Source: Antarcticimicrobium sediminis (lineage in GTDB: Bacteria > Pseudomonadota > Alphaproteobacteria > Rhodobacterales > Rhodobacteraceae). From it: DNA of 64,000 nucleotides. The notes under the pieces are model-generated. The model was not told the DNA's origin. It saw only the letters and a list, made by a program, of their open reading frames with translations, and did no database searches. The number at the start of each line of letters is the position of its first letter. Position 1 is the stretch's first letter. Both the position numbers and the translations under genes were made by a program. Below, in pieces: positions 34,383 through 45,062 of the stretch. Where the stretch lies: contig NZ_SMFP01000011.1 of the NCBI RefSeq assembly GCF_004348975.1, positions 62,001 through 126,000 of the forward strand, given 5' to 3'.

Positions 34383-35303
34383 ATGATGGATATTCTCACA
34401 GGCAATGGTGCGGCACCGGCCGCCGACCTGATCAAGGATGCAACCGAGGCCACCTTCATGGCCGATGTGATCGAGGCCTCGAAAGAGCTGCCGATCATCG
34501 TCGATTTCTGGGCCCCTTGGTGTGGGCCGTGCAAGACGCTGGGCCCGCAGTTGGAAGAGGCCGTCAAGGCCGCCGGTGGGGCGGTGAAGATGGTCAAGGT
34601 CAACGTGGACGAGGCCCAGATGCTGGCCGGGCAATTGCAGATTCAGTCGATCCCGACCGTCTATGCCTTTTTCCAGGGCCAGCCGGTGGACGGGTTTCAG
34701 GGCGCGCAGCCGGCTTCGGAAATCAAGGCGTTCATCGACCGGGCGATCGAGGCTGGGGGCGGTGAAGCCGCCGGTGGGCATCTGGACGAGGCCGTCGCCG
34801 CCGCCGAAGAAATGCTGGCCGAGGGGGCCGCAGTCGATGCGGCGCAGACCTTTGCCGCGATCCTGGAGGAAGACCCCAACCATGCCGCCGCCTATGGCGG
34901 GCTGGTGCGGGCCCATATCGCAACCGGCGATCTGGATCAGGCCGAGGCAGTGCTGAACGGCGCCCCGGCCGAGATTTCGCATGCGCCGGAACTTGAGGCC
35001 GCGCATGCCCAGTTGGAACTGGCACGTCAGGCCGCGGATGCCGGCCCGGTGGCCGAGCTTTTGGCGGCGGTCGAGGCCGACGAGAGCAATCTTCAGGCGC
35101 GGTTCGATCTGGCCACGGCGCTGCATGCCAATGGCGATGTCGAGGCGGCGGTGGAGCAACTTCTGACCCTGTTTCGGCGCGACCGGGAGTGGAACGATGG
35201 TGCCGCCAAGGCCCAGCTGCTTACCATTTTCGAAGCGCTCAAGCCCAATGATCCCATCGTTCTGAACGGACGTCGCAGGCTCAGCTCGATGATATTTGCC
35301 TAA
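34383..35303 (+). CDS. CnoX/YbbN-like thioredoxin-TPR chaperone
   Basis: 306 aa. The N-terminal thioredoxin domain (about 20-125) has WCGPC (C47/C50) in IIVDFWAPWCGPC and the cis-Pro QSIPTVYAF. The C-terminal ~180 residues are TPR-like helical repeats rich in Ala (ILEEDPNHAAAYGGLVRAHI). This is the CnoX (YbbN) layout: a redox-active holdase that hands stressed proteins to GroEL. Starts ATG-ATG at 34383/34386. It is 27 nt before the Lon-N gene, suggesting a stress-related operon. Confidence 0.92.
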   Translation: MMDILTGNGAAPAADLIKDATEATFMADVIEASKELPIIVDFWAPWCGPCKTLGPQLEEAVKAAGGAVKMVKVNVDEAQMLAGQLQIQSIPTVYAFFQGQPVDGFQGAQPASEIKAFIDRAIEAGGGEAAGGHLDEAVAAAEEMLAEGAAVDAAQTFAAILEEDPNHAAAYGGLVRAHIATGDLDQAEAVLNGAPAEISHAPELEAAHAQLELARQAADAGPVAELLAAVEADESNLQARFDLATALHANGDVEAAVEQLLTLFRRDREWNDGAAKAQLLTIFEALKPNDPIVLNGRRRLSSMIFA

Positions 35304-35330
35304 TGCCGGTTCGGGGCTAGACTCATCGTG

Positions 35331-35972
35331 ATGATGCAAACCTCTGATCTGCCCGATACCGTCGCTGTCTTTCCATTGCCCGGGGCGCTTTTGCTGCCCC
35401 GGTCACGATTGCCGCTGCATATCTTTGAACCGCGCTATCTGCAGATGTTGGAAGACGCGCTGAAGACGCCGCAGCGGTTGATCGGGATGGTCCAGCCCAG
35501 CCCATTGCCGGGTCGAGCAGACGCGCTGCACAGCATCGGTTGCGCTGGGCGCGTCACCCAGTTTTCGGAAACCGAGGATGGCCGCTATCTGATCACGCTG
35601 ACGGGGATCAGCCGGTTCCGTCTGTTGCAGGAGGTGGACGGGTTCACCCCCTATCGCCGTGCTGCGGTGTCCTGGGACGGGTTCGAGCGTGATCTTGGCC
35701 GGGAGGAGCGCGACCCCGGCTTTGACCGCGACCAGTTTCTGGATCTGCTGGGGCGGTTCTTTGCCGCCCGCGAGCTGAATACCGACTGGGACACGTTGAA
35801 ACAGGCCGAGGACGAGTTGCTGATCAACTCGCTGTCGATGTTGCTTGACTTCGAGCCTGAGGACAAGCAGGCCCTGCTTGAGGCGCCGTCGCTGGAAACG
35901 CGACGTGAAACGCTGGTCACGCTGATTGAGTTCACGATGCGTGGCGGATCGAGTGAGGAGATATTGCAATGA
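35331..35972 (+). CDS. LON peptidase N-terminal (substrate-binding) domain protein
   Basis: 213 aa from ATG 35331 (an ATG three nt later or a GTG at 35328 are alternatives). It is a stand-alone Lon_N (PUA-like) domain without ATPase or protease: [26 protein letters not shown] split at residues 12-37, GCAGRVTQF and [13 protein letters not shown]. The role is not well defined; it may bind protein substrates or interact with proteases. It is cotranscribed with the CnoX-like gene upstream and the Trm112 gene downstream, which overlaps its stop by 4 nt. Confidence 0.92.
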   Translation: MMQTSDLPDTVAVFPLPGALLLPRSRLPLHIFEPRYLQMLEDALKTPQRLIGMVQPSPLPGRADALHSIGCAGRVTQFSETEDGRYLITLTGISRFRLLQEVDGFTPYRRAAVSWDGFERDLGREERDPGFDRDQFLDLLGRFFAARELNTDWDTLKQAEDELLINSLSMLLDFEPEDKQALLEAPSLETRRETLVTLIEFTMRGGSSEEILQ

Positions 35973-36175
35973 CCGACGCCCCGACCAACCGCTCCGCTGT
36001 TTCGCCCCCCTTTGATCGCCGCATGTTGGAGGCGCTGATCTGTCCGCAGACCCAGACCACGCTGGACTACGACGCCGCAAATCAAGAGCTGATTTCCAAG
36101 GCGGCGGGTCTGGCCTTTCCGATCCGCAACGGCATTCCGGTAATGCTGGTGGACGAGGCGCGCACGCTGGACTGA
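35969..36175 (+). CDS. Trm112/YcaR-family small protein
   Basis: 68 aa of the Trm112 family: [38 protein letters not shown] and DEARTLD. In bacteria these proteins pair with methyltransferases or other enzymes as small activators. Only one cysteine remains of the zinc-type CPxC and later Cys, so metal binding is doubtful here. ATGA overlap with the Lon-N gene. There is a convergent hydroxylase gene 54 nt downstream. Confidence 0.9.
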   Translation: MTDAPTNRSAVSPPFDRRMLEALICPQTQTTLDYDAANQELISKAAGLAFPIRNGIPVMLVDEARTLD

Positions 36176-36229
36176 AGGTGGACTGAACGGCGCGCGCCAA
36201 CTCAGATCGCGCGGCTCATCTAGCCCGCG

Positions 36230-37453
36230 TCAGATCTGTTGTCCGCGCAGCAGGCGCGGCAATTCGCCGGTCAGACCGGCGGCTTCGCGTATAAAGCCAC
36301 GGCGCAGGGCGGGGACGGAATTGACCAGCCCCATGCCCAGATCTCGACCCAGCCGCAGCAGCGGGTTGTCGTTCGAGAACAGCCTGTTGAACGCATCGGT
36401 CGCCAGCGCCAGCGTGGCGGTATCGAAATGGCGCCACTGCTGGTAACGCTCCAGCACGCTTAGCGCGCCGATATCTTCGCCCCGGCGGGCGGCATGAACC
36501 AGCACCTCGGCCAGCGCGGCGACATCGCGCAACCCGGCATTCAACCCCTGTCCCGCGATCGGATGCATGCCGTGCGCCGCATCCCCCACCAGCGCCAGCC
36601 GCTCGGCGATAAAGCTGTTGGCGACGGTCAGGCCCAGCGGATAGGTCCAGCGTGTGCCGGCCAGTTTGATTTCGCCCAGAAAATCGCCAAACCGGGGGCG
36701 CAGGGCGGCCAGATATTCGGCCTCGGGCAGGGCGTTGATCGCTTCGGCGGTCTCGGTCCGCTCGCTCCAGACGATCGAGCTGCGGTTGCCGGTCAACGGC
36801 AGAATCGCCAGCGGCCCCGGTGGCATGAAGAACTGATGCGCGACACCGTGGTGCGGCTTTTCGTGTTCGATCGCGCAGACCAGCGCGGTCTGGCCATAGC
36901 CCCAGCCGGTGCGGGTGATTCCGGCGCGTTTGGCGGTGCCGCTGTTGCGCCCGTCGCAGCCGACCAGCAGCTTGCCGGTCAGGGTGCGGCCATCTGCCAG
37001 CACCACCTCGACACCGCTGGGGCCGGTGGTTTGCGCGACCACGGTGCCGTCGATCTGGGTGACGCCCGGCTCATTGTCCAGCGCGTCGAGAAAGGCGCGG
37101 CGCAGGTGGCGATCCTCGACCATAAAGCCCATCGGGCCCTCTTCGATTTCGTCATGGTCGAAATGCATGAAAAACGGTGACGGGCCAGCGCCGGCGTGGC
37201 CATCGGTGACCTTGATATCCAGCATCGGTTGCGCCTGATCGGCGATCTTGTCCCAGACGCCGATCATCGCCAGCAGCCGTTGCGAGGCCAGCGCCAGCGC
37301 ATAGGCGCGCCCGTCGAACCCGGCGTCCTTGCGCAGGGCCTCGGGCAGGGCATCAATCAGGGTAACGCGCTGTCCCGTCTGGGCCAGCGCCAAGGCCAGC
37401 GCGGGGCCGTTCAGCCCGCCGCCCACGATCACGATATCGGTGTCATTCGTCAT
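36230..37453 (-). CDS. UbiH/UbiF/Coq6-family FAD-dependent hydroxylase
   Basis: 407 aa from ATG 37453 (MTNDTDIVIVGGG); the longer frame is unsupported. FAD dinucleotide motif IVGGGLNGPALALALAQTG (9-27), the DG motif GCDGRNSGTAKRAGI, and the GD motif VGDAAHGMHPIAGQGLN. Members add one hydroxyl to the ubiquinone ring, at the membrane surface. Which ring position cannot be told; alphaproteobacteria often use a broad-range UbiL- or UbiM-type enzyme. Divergent from the amidase gene, 85 nt apart. Confidence 0.92.
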   Translation of the reverse strand: MTNDTDIVIVGGGLNGPALALALAQTGQRVTLIDALPEALRKDAGFDGRAYALALASQRLLAMIGVWDKIADQAQPMLDIKVTDGHAGAGPSPFFMHFDHDEIEEGPMGFMVEDRHLRRAFLDALDNEPGVTQIDGTVVAQTTGPSGVEVVLADGRTLTGKLLVGCDGRNSGTAKRAGITRTGWGYGQTALVCAIEHEKPHHGVAHQFFMPPGPLAILPLTGNRSSIVWSERTETAEAINALPEAEYLAALRPRFGDFLGEIKLAGTRWTYPLGLTVANSFIAERLALVGDAAHGMHPIAGQGLNAGLRDVAALAEVLVHAARRGEDIGALSVLERYQQWRHFDTATLALATDAFNRLFSNDNPLLRLGRDLGMGLVNSVPALRRGFIREAAGLTGELPRLLRGQQI

Positions 37454-37538
37454 GCCCCGCAATATGACCTCTGCTTCGGGATTGTCCATGCGCGACGCTG
37501 TCGCTACCGTCGCGAAAACGAAATCCAAGGGGAAAGAC

Positions 37539-38870
37539 ATGCGGGACTGGCTGACCATGACGGCGGGCGATTTGGGGCGCGGTATTGAACGGGGAGAGAT
37601 TGACCCGGTCGCGCTGGCACAAACCTATCTGGAGGCCATCGACGCCGATCCGCAAACGTCGCGCATCTATGCCCGCGTCACCCATGACCGCGCCTTGGCC
37701 GAGGCCGGGGCGGCGCAGGCCCGCGCGCAGGCCGGGCGGCGGCTGTCACCGCTCGACGGGGTGCCGGTGAGCTGGAAGGATCTGTTCGACACCGCAGGCA
37801 CGGCGACCGAGGCGGGCTCTGCCCTGCTCAAGGGGCGGGTGCCGCAGGCGGATGCGGCGGTGTTGCGCAACGCCACCGCGATGGGGCTGGTGTGTCTGGG
37901 CAAGACCCACATGAGCGAACTGGCGTTTTCCGGGCTGGGGCTGAACCCCAGCACCGCGACCGCGCCGAACGTGAACGATCCCGAGGGCGCGCCGGGGGGC
38001 TCGTCCTCGGGCGCGGCGGCCTCGGTGGCGTTCAATCTGGCGGCGGCGGGGATCGGCTCGGACACCGGCGGGTCGGTGCGCATCCCCTCGGTCTGGAACG
38101 ATCTGGTGGGGCTCAAGACCACTTCGGGGCGGATCAGTCTCGACGGCGTGGTGCCGCTGTGTCTGAGGTTCGACACCGTGGGGCCGCTGGCGCGCTCGGT
38201 CGAGGATGCGGCGCTGTTGCTGGCGGCGCTGGAGGGCAAGCGGCGAGCGCCCGATCTTGCCGGTGCCACGCTGAAGGGGCGGCGGCTGGCGGTGCTGAAC
38301 ACCTTGGCGATGGATGACTTGCGCGAGGCCCCGGCGCGCGCCTTTGACGAAGCGGTGGCAAAGTTCCGCGAGGCCGGGGCCGTGATCACCGAGGTCGAGG
38401 TGCCGGAGCTGGTCGGAGCACATGCGCTGTCGCCAGCCTTGTTCACTGGCGAGGCCTATGGGCTGTGGCGCGATGTGATCGAGGCCAATCCCGACGCGAT
38501 GTTCGGTGAGATCCGCGACCGGTTCCGCGCTGGCGCGAAGGTCTCGGCCCCTGATTACGTCGCGGCCTGGCAAAAGCTGGAGGCCGCCCGCGTTGCATGG
38601 GCTCGCGCGACCGCCGGATTTGACGCGGTAATTTGCCCGACCGCGCCGATTCTGCCACCCGAGGTGGACCGGCTGATGACCGACTCGGAGTATTACGTCA
38701 CCGAGAACCTGCTGACCCTGCGCAACACGCGGGTGGGCAACCTGATGGGGCTTTGCGGGTTGACGCTGCCCACGGGTGTGCCGTCTTGCGGGGTGCAGCT
38801 GCTGGCGGCGCCCAATACCGAAGAGGCCCTGTTGCGGCTGGGCGCGGCGGCCGAGGCAGCGCTGGCCTGA
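37539..38870 (+). CDS. Amidase signature family hydrolase
   Basis: 443 aa from ATG 37539 with AGGGGA upstream. Amidase-signature Ser-cisSer-Lys triad: K80 (PVSWKDLFD), the GGSSSGAAASVA stretch (153-164), and S179 in GSDTGGSVRIP. Normal length for the family; similar to GatA and to various aryl- or alkyl-amidases. No GatB/GatC genes are adjacent, so tRNA-dependent amidotransfer is unlikely. The substrate is unknown. Confidence 0.93.
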   Translation: MRDWLTMTAGDLGRGIERGEIDPVALAQTYLEAIDADPQTSRIYARVTHDRALAEAGAAQARAQAGRRLSPLDGVPVSWKDLFDTAGTATEAGSALLKGRVPQADAAVLRNATAMGLVCLGKTHMSELAFSGLGLNPSTATAPNVNDPEGAPGGSSSGAAASVAFNLAAAGIGSDTGGSVRIPSVWNDLVGLKTTSGRISLDGVVPLCLRFDTVGPLARSVEDAALLLAALEGKRRAPDLAGATLKGRRLAVLNTLAMDDLREAPARAFDEAVAKFREAGAVITEVEVPELVGAHALSPALFTGEAYGLWRDVIEANPDAMFGEIRDRFRAGAKVSAPDYVAAWQKLEAARVAWARATAGFDAVICPTAPILPPEVDRLMTDSEYYVTENLLTLRNTRVGNLMGLCGLTLPTGVPSCGVQLLAAPNTEEALLRLGAAAEAALA

Positions 38871-38978
38871 ATGCCACAATTCCCCGGTTGCCCCCCGGCT
38901 TAGGCTGGACGCAAGAGCCACATCCCTGTACCCTTTGGAGAAACGGGACGCCAATGATCCCGACCTTGAGGCAGAGAT

Positions 38979-40160
38979 ATGGACTTTCCCGAGCGGTTTT
39001 CGAACCTGCCGCCTTACGCGTTTCCGCGTCTGCGCACGCTGCTGGACTCTCACGAGCCCGGCGGTGACGTGGTGCATATGACGATCGGAGAACCCAAGCA
39101 TGAATTTCCCGCTTGGGTGACCGAGACGATCACGGCCCATGCGGCAGAGTTCAACAGCTATCCGCCCAATGACGGCACGCCCGCGCTGCGCGGCGCGATT
39201 TCTGGCTGGCTCGGGCGCCGTTACGGTGTCGAGGCCGATCCCGACACGCAGGTGATGGCGCTGAACGGCACGCGCGAGGGGCTGTATAATGCCGCCATGG
39301 CGCTGTGCCCCGAGGTCAAGAATGGCCAACGCCCGGTGGTGCTGATCCCGAACCCGTTCTATCAGGTCTATATGATCGCGGCGCTTTCGGTGGGGGCCGA
39401 GCCGGTGTTCCTGCCCGCCACCTCCCTCACCGGGCAACTGCCGGATTTCAACGCGGTTTCCGAGGATGTCCTGAATCGCACCGCCATCGCCTATATCTGT
39501 TCGCCCGCCAATCCGCAGGGCGCAGTGGCAAGCCGGGATTACTGGGCCAATCTGATCGCGCTGGCGGAAAAGCATGATTTCCGCATCTTTGCCGATGAAT
39601 GTTACTCCGAGATCTACCGCGATGCGCCGCCGGTGGGGGCGTTGAGCGTCGCGCGCGATATGGGGGCCGATCCGGAACGGGTCGTGCTGTTCAATTCGCT
39701 GTCGAAACGGTCGAATCTGCCCGGGCTGCGCTCGGGCTTTGTCGCCGGTGGGCCGGACAGCATGGCGCGGATCAAGACCTTGCGCGCCTATTCCGGGGCG
39801 CCGCTGCCGGGGCCGTTGCAGGCCGCCGCCGCAAGGGTCTGGTCGGACGAGGCGCATGTGGAAGAAAACCGCGCGCTCTATCAGGAGAAATACCGCATCG
39901 CCGATACGGTGATGGCGGGCATTCAGGGCTATCAAGCCCCTGAGGCGGGCTTTTTCCTGTGGTTGCCGGTCGAGGATGGCGAGGCCGCCGCGCTCAAGGC
40001 GTGGACGCAAACCGGGGTGCGTGTGCTGCCCGGCGCCTATCTTGCGCGCGAGGTGAATGGGCAGAACCCCGGCAAGGGGTACGTCAGGGTCGCGATGGTG
40101 GCCCCGAAGACTGAGTTGCAGCGCGGGCTGATCAAGCTCCGCGACTGTTTGTACGTATAA
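38979..40160 (+). CDS. Class I/II PLP-dependent aminotransferase, DapC-like
   Basis: 393 aa with fold-type I aminotransferase features: [39 protein letters not shown] (D206, Y209) and the PLP lysine K243 in [15 protein letters not shown]. The sequence is close to the succinyldiaminopimelate aminotransferase (DapC) group used in lysine and peptidoglycan precursor synthesis in alphaproteobacteria. Dap genes are not adjacent, so the assignment rests on family resemblance. It lies 23 nt before ftsK. Confidence 0.87.
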   Translation: MDFPERFSNLPPYAFPRLRTLLDSHEPGGDVVHMTIGEPKHEFPAWVTETITAHAAEFNSYPPNDGTPALRGAISGWLGRRYGVEADPDTQVMALNGTREGLYNAAMALCPEVKNGQRPVVLIPNPFYQVYMIAALSVGAEPVFLPATSLTGQLPDFNAVSEDVLNRTAIAYICSPANPQGAVASRDYWANLIALAEKHDFRIFADECYSEIYRDAPPVGALSVARDMGADPERVVLFNSLSKRSNLPGLRSGFVAGGPDSMARIKTLRAYSGAPLPGPLQAAAARVWSDEAHVEENRALYQEKYRIADTVMAGIQGYQAPEAGFFLWLPVEDGEAAALKAWTQTGVRVLPGAYLAREVNGQNPGKGYVRVAMVAPKTELQRGLIKLRDCLYV

Positions 40161-40183
40161 GAACGGCAGGACCGAGGGACAGC

Positions 40184-43100
40184 ATGGCATTTCAATCGCG
40201 CAGCCGCGATCCTTTGCTGGATAGCAATATGCAGGCTCTGATCGAGAAACGTGGCAGAGAGCTGATCGGGATTGCCCTGATCTGTCTCGGGTTGGCGGCG
40301 GCGGCCATGATTGGCTCGTATACGCCGGACGATCCCAACTGGATGGTTTCGACCGATGCGCCGGTACAGAACTGGCTGGGGCGTCTGGGTGCCTCGATTG
40401 CCGCGCCGCTGTTCATGGTGGTGGGCGAGGGCAGCTGGGGCATCGCGCTGGTGCTGGTGGCTTGGGGGCTGCGCTATGCCCTGCACTATGGCGATGAGCG
40501 CGCGATGTCGCGGCTGATCTTTGCCCCAATCGCGGTGGCGCTGGGCGCGGTCTATGCCGCCACGCTGGTGCCGGGGGCGCAATGGCACGCGACGCACAGC
40601 TTTGGTCTGGGCGGGCTGTTCGGCGACACGGTGATGGGCGCGCTGCTGACGCTGTTGCCGATGGGGTCGCATTTCGCGGTCAAGCTGATGTCCTTGATTA
40701 CGGCGCTGTCGATGCTGGCATTGGGGGCCTATGTGCTGGGCTTTACCCGGCCCGAGGTCACCCGCGTGCTGCGGTTCGCAATGATCGGTGTCGTGATGGT
40801 CTATGGCGCGATCGTTACCCTTGTGGGGCGCGGTGCAGGCGCTGCGGCGCAGGCGGCGCGGGAACGGCAGGCCTTGCGCGCCGAGCGCCGCGAGGCCGAG
40901 CGTCAGGCGCAGGCCGCCTATGAGGCCGAACTGGCCCTGCAGGAGGCCGCAGAGCCGGTGATCGAGGCGCCAGAACTGGTCGCGCATGCCGCGCCGGTGG
41001 CCGAAGAGCGCAGCAGTTTCCTGTCGCGCATGCCGGCGCTGATCCGTCGTCCCGAACCGATGCCCGAACCCGAACTGGTCGAGCCGGAGTGGGCCGCGCC
41101 CGATCAGGCGATGCCGGGCGATGACCGGATCCGCGCCAAGATCTCGGATGCGATCCGCGCCCGTGCTCGGACCGGATTCGTGGCCAAGCCCGTCGCCGAT
41201 CCCACCCGACCCTTGACCAAGGGCCGCGGGCGCGGTCCGACGCCGCTGGTGCTGGATCGCGTCGGCGACACGAGCTTGCCGCCAGAACCGCCGGTGACCG
41301 GGCCGCAGGCCGGGTTGCCGCCTGAACTGCCGTTGACAGCCCCGATTTCTGCTCCGATTTCAACTTCGATTTCTGCGACCTTTGGCTCGGTTGCCGCCCC
41401 GATTGCTGCCCCGACTTCTGCGAGCGCCATGCCAATTCTGCGCGGCACATCGAACGCGTACTCTGTGCAGTCTGAGCCCTACCAAGCGACGGCGCAGGAC
41501 ATGATGCCCGAGCTGGCGGACGACGACGACCTGATGCCCGCGCCGATGTCGGAGCCGTCTGCCCCGATGCAGGCCGCAACGATTGCCCCGGTGCCGCAGG
41601 CCCGCCCCGTCCTGCCGCAGGTGCCGGTGGCCGAGCCGCGCAAGGTGGTCCAGAACATCCCGCGCAAGGTGGCCGTGCCGTCGCGCCGGGCCCAGGAAGA
41701 GGTGCAGCCAGCACTGGCCTTTGACGAGACCGAGGTTGAATTCGAACTGCCCCCGCTGGGCCTGCTGACCAACCCGTCCAATGAAGATTGCATGTATCTC
41801 AGCGACGAGGCGTTGGAGGAAAACGCCCGGATGCTGGAAAACGTGCTGGACGACTATGGCGTCAAGGGCGAGATCGTCTCGGTTCGCCCCGGCCCCGTGG
41901 TCACGATGTACGAATTGGAGCCAGCACCGGGCTTGAAAGCCAGCCGTGTCATCGGGCTTGCCGATGATATCGCGCGCTCGATGTCGGCGCTGTCCGCGCG
42001 CGTCTCGACCGTGCCGGGCCGGTCGGTGATCGGGATCGAACTGCCCAATGAGACCCGCGAGAAAGTGGTCCTGCGCGAGATCCTCTCGTCGCGCGATTTC
42101 GGTGACAGCAAGATGAGCCTGCCGCTGGCGCTGGGCAAGGATATCGGCGGCGGATCGGTGGTGGCGAATCTGGCCAAGATGCCTCACCTGCTGATCGCGG
42201 GGACCACCGGGTCGGGTAAATCGGTGGCGATCAACACCATGATCCTCAGCCTGCTGTACAAGCTGACGCCCGAGGAATGCCGGTTGATCATGATCGACCC
42301 CAAGATGTTGGAACTGTCGGTGTATGACGGCATTCCGCATCTGCTCTCTCCGGTGGTGACCGACCCGAAAAAGGCGGTTGTCGCGCTGAAGTGGACCGTG
42401 GGCGAGATGGAAGATCGCTATCGCAAGATGTCCAAGACCGGCGTGCGCAACATCGAGGGCTATAACGGTCGCGTGCGCGAGGCGCTGGCCAAGGGCGAGA
42501 TGTTCTCGCGCACGGTGCAGACCGGATTTGACGATGATACCGGCGAGCCGGTGTTCGAAACCGAGGAATTCCAGCCCGTCGCGCTGCCCTATATCGTGGT
42601 GATCGTGGACGAGATGGCTGACCTGATGATGGTCGCCGGCAAAGAGATCGAAGCCTGCATCCAGCGTCTGGCGCAGATGGCGCGGGCCTCGGGCATCCAC
42701 CTGATCATGGCGACGCAGCGCCCCTCGGTCGATGTCATCACCGGCACGATCAAGGCCAACTTCCCCACCCGGATTTCGTTCCAGGTGACCTCCAAGGTGG
42801 ACAGTCGCACCATCCTTGGCGAACAGGGGGCCGAACAGCTTCTTGGGATGGGCGACATGCTGTATATGGCGGGCGGGGCCAAGATTACCCGCTGCCACGG
42901 CCCCTTCGTCTCGGACGAAGAGGTTGAGGAGGTCGTGACGCACCTCAAGCAGTTCGGTCCGCCGGATTATGTCAACAAGGTGCTCGACGGTCACGACGAC
43001 GAAAAGGCCGACAATATCGACGCGGTGCTGGGCCTGTCCACCGGTGGCAATACCGACGTGGAGGATGCGCTCTACGATACCGCGGTGCAAATCGTCATCA

Positions 43101-43255
43101 AGGACCGCAAATGTTCCACCTCCTATATCCAGCGCAAACTGGCGATCGGCTATAACAAGGCCGCGCGTCTGGTCGAACAGATGGAGGACGAGGGGCTCGT
43201 CAGCCCGGCCAACCATGTCGGCAAGCGCGAGATCCTGGTGCCGGAACAGAACTAG
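40184..43255 (+). CDS. ftsK: DNA translocase FtsK
   Basis: 1023 aa. About four membrane helices (residues 25-215) anchor it at the septum. A Pro/Ala/Glu-rich linker of about 300 residues follows, including a run of APISxP-type repeats near 385-410. The motor domain starts near 520, with Walker A GTTGSGKS (673-680) and Walker [14 protein letters not shown] near 805, plus [12 protein letters not shown]. The last ~65 residues form the gamma domain that reads KOPS ([33 protein letters not shown]). It moves DNA during division and dimer resolution. lolA follows 41 nt later, a common alphaproteobacterial order. Confidence 0.98.
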   Translation: MAFQSRSRDPLLDSNMQALIEKRGRELIGIALICLGLAAAAMIGSYTPDDPNWMVSTDAPVQNWLGRLGASIAAPLFMVVGEGSWGIALVLVAWGLRYALHYGDERAMSRLIFAPIAVALGAVYAATLVPGAQWHATHSFGLGGLFGDTVMGALLTLLPMGSHFAVKLMSLITALSMLALGAYVLGFTRPEVTRVLRFAMIGVVMVYGAIVTLVGRGAGAAAQAARERQALRAERREAERQAQAAYEAELALQEAAEPVIEAPELVAHAAPVAEERSSFLSRMPALIRRPEPMPEPELVEPEWAAPDQAMPGDDRIRAKISDAIRARARTGFVAKPVADPTRPLTKGRGRGPTPLVLDRVGDTSLPPEPPVTGPQAGLPPELPLTAPISAPISTSISATFGSVAAPIAAPTSASAMPILRGTSNAYSVQSEPYQATAQDMMPELADDDDLMPAPMSEPSAPMQAATIAPVPQARPVLPQVPVAEPRKVVQNIPRKVAVPSRRAQEEVQPALAFDETEVEFELPPLGLLTNPSNEDCMYLSDEALEENARMLENVLDDYGVKGEIVSVRPGPVVTMYELEPAPGLKASRVIGLADDIARSMSALSARVSTVPGRSVIGIELPNETREKVVLREILSSRDFGDSKMSLPLALGKDIGGGSVVANLAKMPHLLIAGTTGSGKSVAINTMILSLLYKLTPEECRLIMIDPKMLELSVYDGIPHLLSPVVTDPKKAVVALKWTVGEMEDRYRKMSKTGVRNIEGYNGRVREALAKGEMFSRTVQTGFDDDTGEPVFETEEFQPVALPYIVVIVDEMADLMMVAGKEIEACIQRLAQMARASGIHLIMATQRPSVDVITGTIKANFPTRISFQVTSKVDSRTILGEQGAEQLLGMGDMLYMAGGAKITRCHGPFVSDEEVEEVVTHLKQFGPPDYVNKVLDGHDDEKADNIDAVLGLSTGGNTDVEDALYDTAVQIVIKDRKCSTSYIQRKLAIGYNKAARLVEQMEDEGLVSPANHVGKREILVPEQN

Positions 43256-43296
43256 CGACGGCTTACAATCGTCGGCTGCCTTCTTATGTTGAGCTT

Positions 43297-43896
43297 ATGA
43301 AACAGATCCTTCTTGCCTGTGCGCTTTGCCTGAGTGCCCCCGCCGTCTGGGCGGCGGACAAACTGCCGCTGTCGGAGATTTCCGGCTATCTCAACGGTCT
43401 GAGTACCGCGAAAAGCCCGTTTACCCAGATCAACGATGACGGCAGCCTGTCCACCGGCACGCTGTATCTGTACCGTCCGGGCCGGGCGCGGTTCGAATAC
43501 GATCCGCCCGACAGCGCCGTGGTGGTGGCCGGGGCCGGAACCGTGGCGATTCACGATCCGAAATCCAACCAGCCACCGGAAAGCTATCCGCTCAAACGGA
43601 CGCCGCTCTCCATCATCTTGGCCGAAAACGTTAATCTGGGTCGCGCCAACATGGTGGTGGGGCATGGGTTCGACGGCACCTCGACCGTGGTGACGGCGCA
43701 GGACCCAGAGAACCCGGAGTATGGGCGGATCGAGCTGATGTTCACCGACAACCCGGTCGAGCTGCGCAAATGGGTGATCCATGACGGCGGCGGCGGGCAG
43801 ACCACGGTGATTCTGGGGGCCTTGGAAACTGGCCTCAAGCTGAGTGGGGGGCTGTTCCTGCCCAATTCCAGCGCCGCAGGGGCGCAGGACCGCTAG
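43297..43896 (+). CDS. lolA: LolA-like outer-membrane lipoprotein carrier protein
   Basis: 199 aa with a signal peptide (MKQILLACALCLSAPAVWA) and the LolA fold: SPFTQINDDGSLSTGTLYL, PGRARFEYDPPDSAVVVA, and the C-terminal ELRKWVIHDGGGGQTTVIL. LolA ferries lipoproteins across the periplasm from LolCDE to the outer membrane. It follows ftsK by 41 nt. Its stop codon sits in the loop of a perfect hairpin. Confidence 0.93.
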   Translation: MKQILLACALCLSAPAVWAADKLPLSEISGYLNGLSTAKSPFTQINDDGSLSTGTLYLYRPGRARFEYDPPDSAVVVAGAGTVAIHDPKSNQPPESYPLKRTPLSIILAENVNLGRANMVVGHGFDGTSTVVTAQDPENPEYGRIELMFTDNPVELRKWVIHDGGGGQTTVILGALETGLKLSGGLFLPNSSAAGAQDR

Positions 43897-43906
43897 ACGC
43901 GGTCCT
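43886..43906. terminator. Hairpin spanning the lolA stop codon
   Basis: Perfect 8-bp inverted repeat AGGACCGC/GCGGTCCT around TAGAC, with the lolA TAG in the loop. It lies between convergent genes. No T tract, so termination is uncertain. Confidence 0.45.
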
Positions 43907-43926
43907 CCCCCCCTCCCCTGCTGGGA

Positions 43927-44514
43927 TCAGTTGCAGGACTTGAGCTGGGCGCGATAGGTGCTGGCGCGCCGCTCCACGTCCGAGGCCACGCGCAACAGCC
44001 AGCTTTTGCTTTTGTGCGAGCCACGGGAATAACCGGTGTGCCCCTCGTGATAGGCAAGGTACTGGTTGCGCGCATCGGTGAGCGAGATGCCGTTGCGTTC
44101 ATAGCTTCGTGTCATGTACCAGCCCATGAAATCAGAGGCATCGCGCATCCGGTCCCGCTTGGCCCGACGGTGGCCCGTGGCTTTCTGGTATTCTTCCCAC
44201 GTGCCGTCGAGCGCCTGACTATAGCCATAGGCGCTGCTGGCCCGGCCCATGGGAATCACACCCAGTTTGTAGCGAAACGGGGTGCGGGCATCAGAGCGGA
44301 ATTTGCTTTCCTGGTGAATGACCGCCATCTGCACATGCATCGGCACCCCCCATTTGCGCTCGGTGGCGCGAAAGGCGCGTTTGTACTTTGGTCGCTGCGC
44401 CAGAATGCTGCAGGCGTTGTCCAGATTGCGCGGTGGCGCCTTGTAGCCGCCGCCACAGGACGCCAGCAGCAAGACGATGATCAACATCCCCAGAGGTCTG
44501 TTCATTTGCCTCAT
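43927..44514 (-). CDS. Lipoprotein with lytic-transglycosylase-like (SLT) domain
   Basis: 195 aa with a lipoprotein signal ending LLLASCGGG (lipidated C20; start at ATG 44514 or at 44505). The SLT lysozyme-like domain has the catalytic Glu in AVIHQESKFRSDART (E69), ASSAYGYSQALDGTWEEY and YLAYHEGHTGY, the latter two being typical family elements. It probably cleaves peptidoglycan with 1,6-anhydro products, or recognises it, at the outer membrane. Convergent with lolA; 221 nt from hspQ upstream. Confidence 0.9.
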   Translation of the reverse strand: MRQMNRPLGMLIIVLLLASCGGGYKAPPRNLDNACSILAQRPKYKRAFRATERKWGVPMHVQMAVIHQESKFRSDARTPFRYKLGVIPMGRASSAYGYSQALDGTWEEYQKATGHRRAKRDRMRDASDFMGWYMTRSYERNGISLTDARNQYLAYHEGHTGYSRGSHKSKSWLLRVASDVERRASTYRAQLKSCN

Positions 44515-44735
44515 GCCCTTTTTGCTGCCTCATGCCTTTTTTTACGGGATTTTAGCGCAAACCTTCGCGGGATGAAATCCTATTCGCAACGCAGTTCATG
44601 CGCGACCGGCCGCGGGCCCGGCCGCGGGTACTGTCACGGTCGCTTCCACAGACTGTTTCTGTGAAATTCCCGGCGCAGGGTTGGACAATGACGGGTAATT
44701 ACGGTTAAGAACGGGCTGTAGGGGCAAAAAAACGC

Positions 44736-45062
44736 ATGTTGAAGACTCGCGCGAAATATCATCTCGGACAGGTGGTCCGTCACAAGAAACACCCGTTTCG
44801 CGGTGTGGTCTTTGACGTGGATCCGGAATTTTCCAATTCTGATGAATGGTATGACGCGATTCCCGAAGAAAGCCGTCCGATCAAGGACCAGCCGTTCTAT
44901 CACCTGCTGGCCGAGAACGAGAACAGCTATTACGTCGCCTATGTGTCCGAACAGAATCTGGTCGCGGACTATTCCGGCGAGCCGGTGGATCACCCCGATA
45001 TCCCAGAAATGTTCGGTCCGTTCGAAGACGGCACCTATCCGCTGCATTTTCAGTTCAACTGA
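44736..45062 (+). CDS. hspQ: Heat-shock protein HspQ
   Basis: 108 aa of the HspQ (YccV) family: KYHLGQVVRHKKHPFRGVV, then FDVDPEFSN, DQPFYHLLAENENSYYVAY, YVSEQNL. HspQ binds hemimethylated DNA in older work and is now known as a specificity-enhancing factor for Lon protease. The family is frequent in alphaproteobacteria. The ATG follows a G-rich then A-rich run (GGGGCAAAAAAACGC). Confidence 0.94.
   Translation: MLKTRAKYHLGQVVRHKKHPFRGVVFDVDPEFSNSDEWYDAIPEESRPIKDQPFYHLLAENENSYYVAYVSEQNLVADYSGEPVDHPDIPEMFGPFEDGTYPLHFQFN

Noticed and set aside
37746-40190. Long antisense open frame of over 800 codons opposite the amidase and aminotransferase genes
   Set aside because: Composition is Arg/His/Gly/Gln-rich shadow sequence of GC-rich codons; both plus-strand genes have clear catalytic motifs and ribosome-binding sites.
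41360-43216. Antisense open frame of about 600 codons opposite ftsK
   Set aside because: Mirror of ftsK codons with no recognisable domain; typical high-GC artefact.
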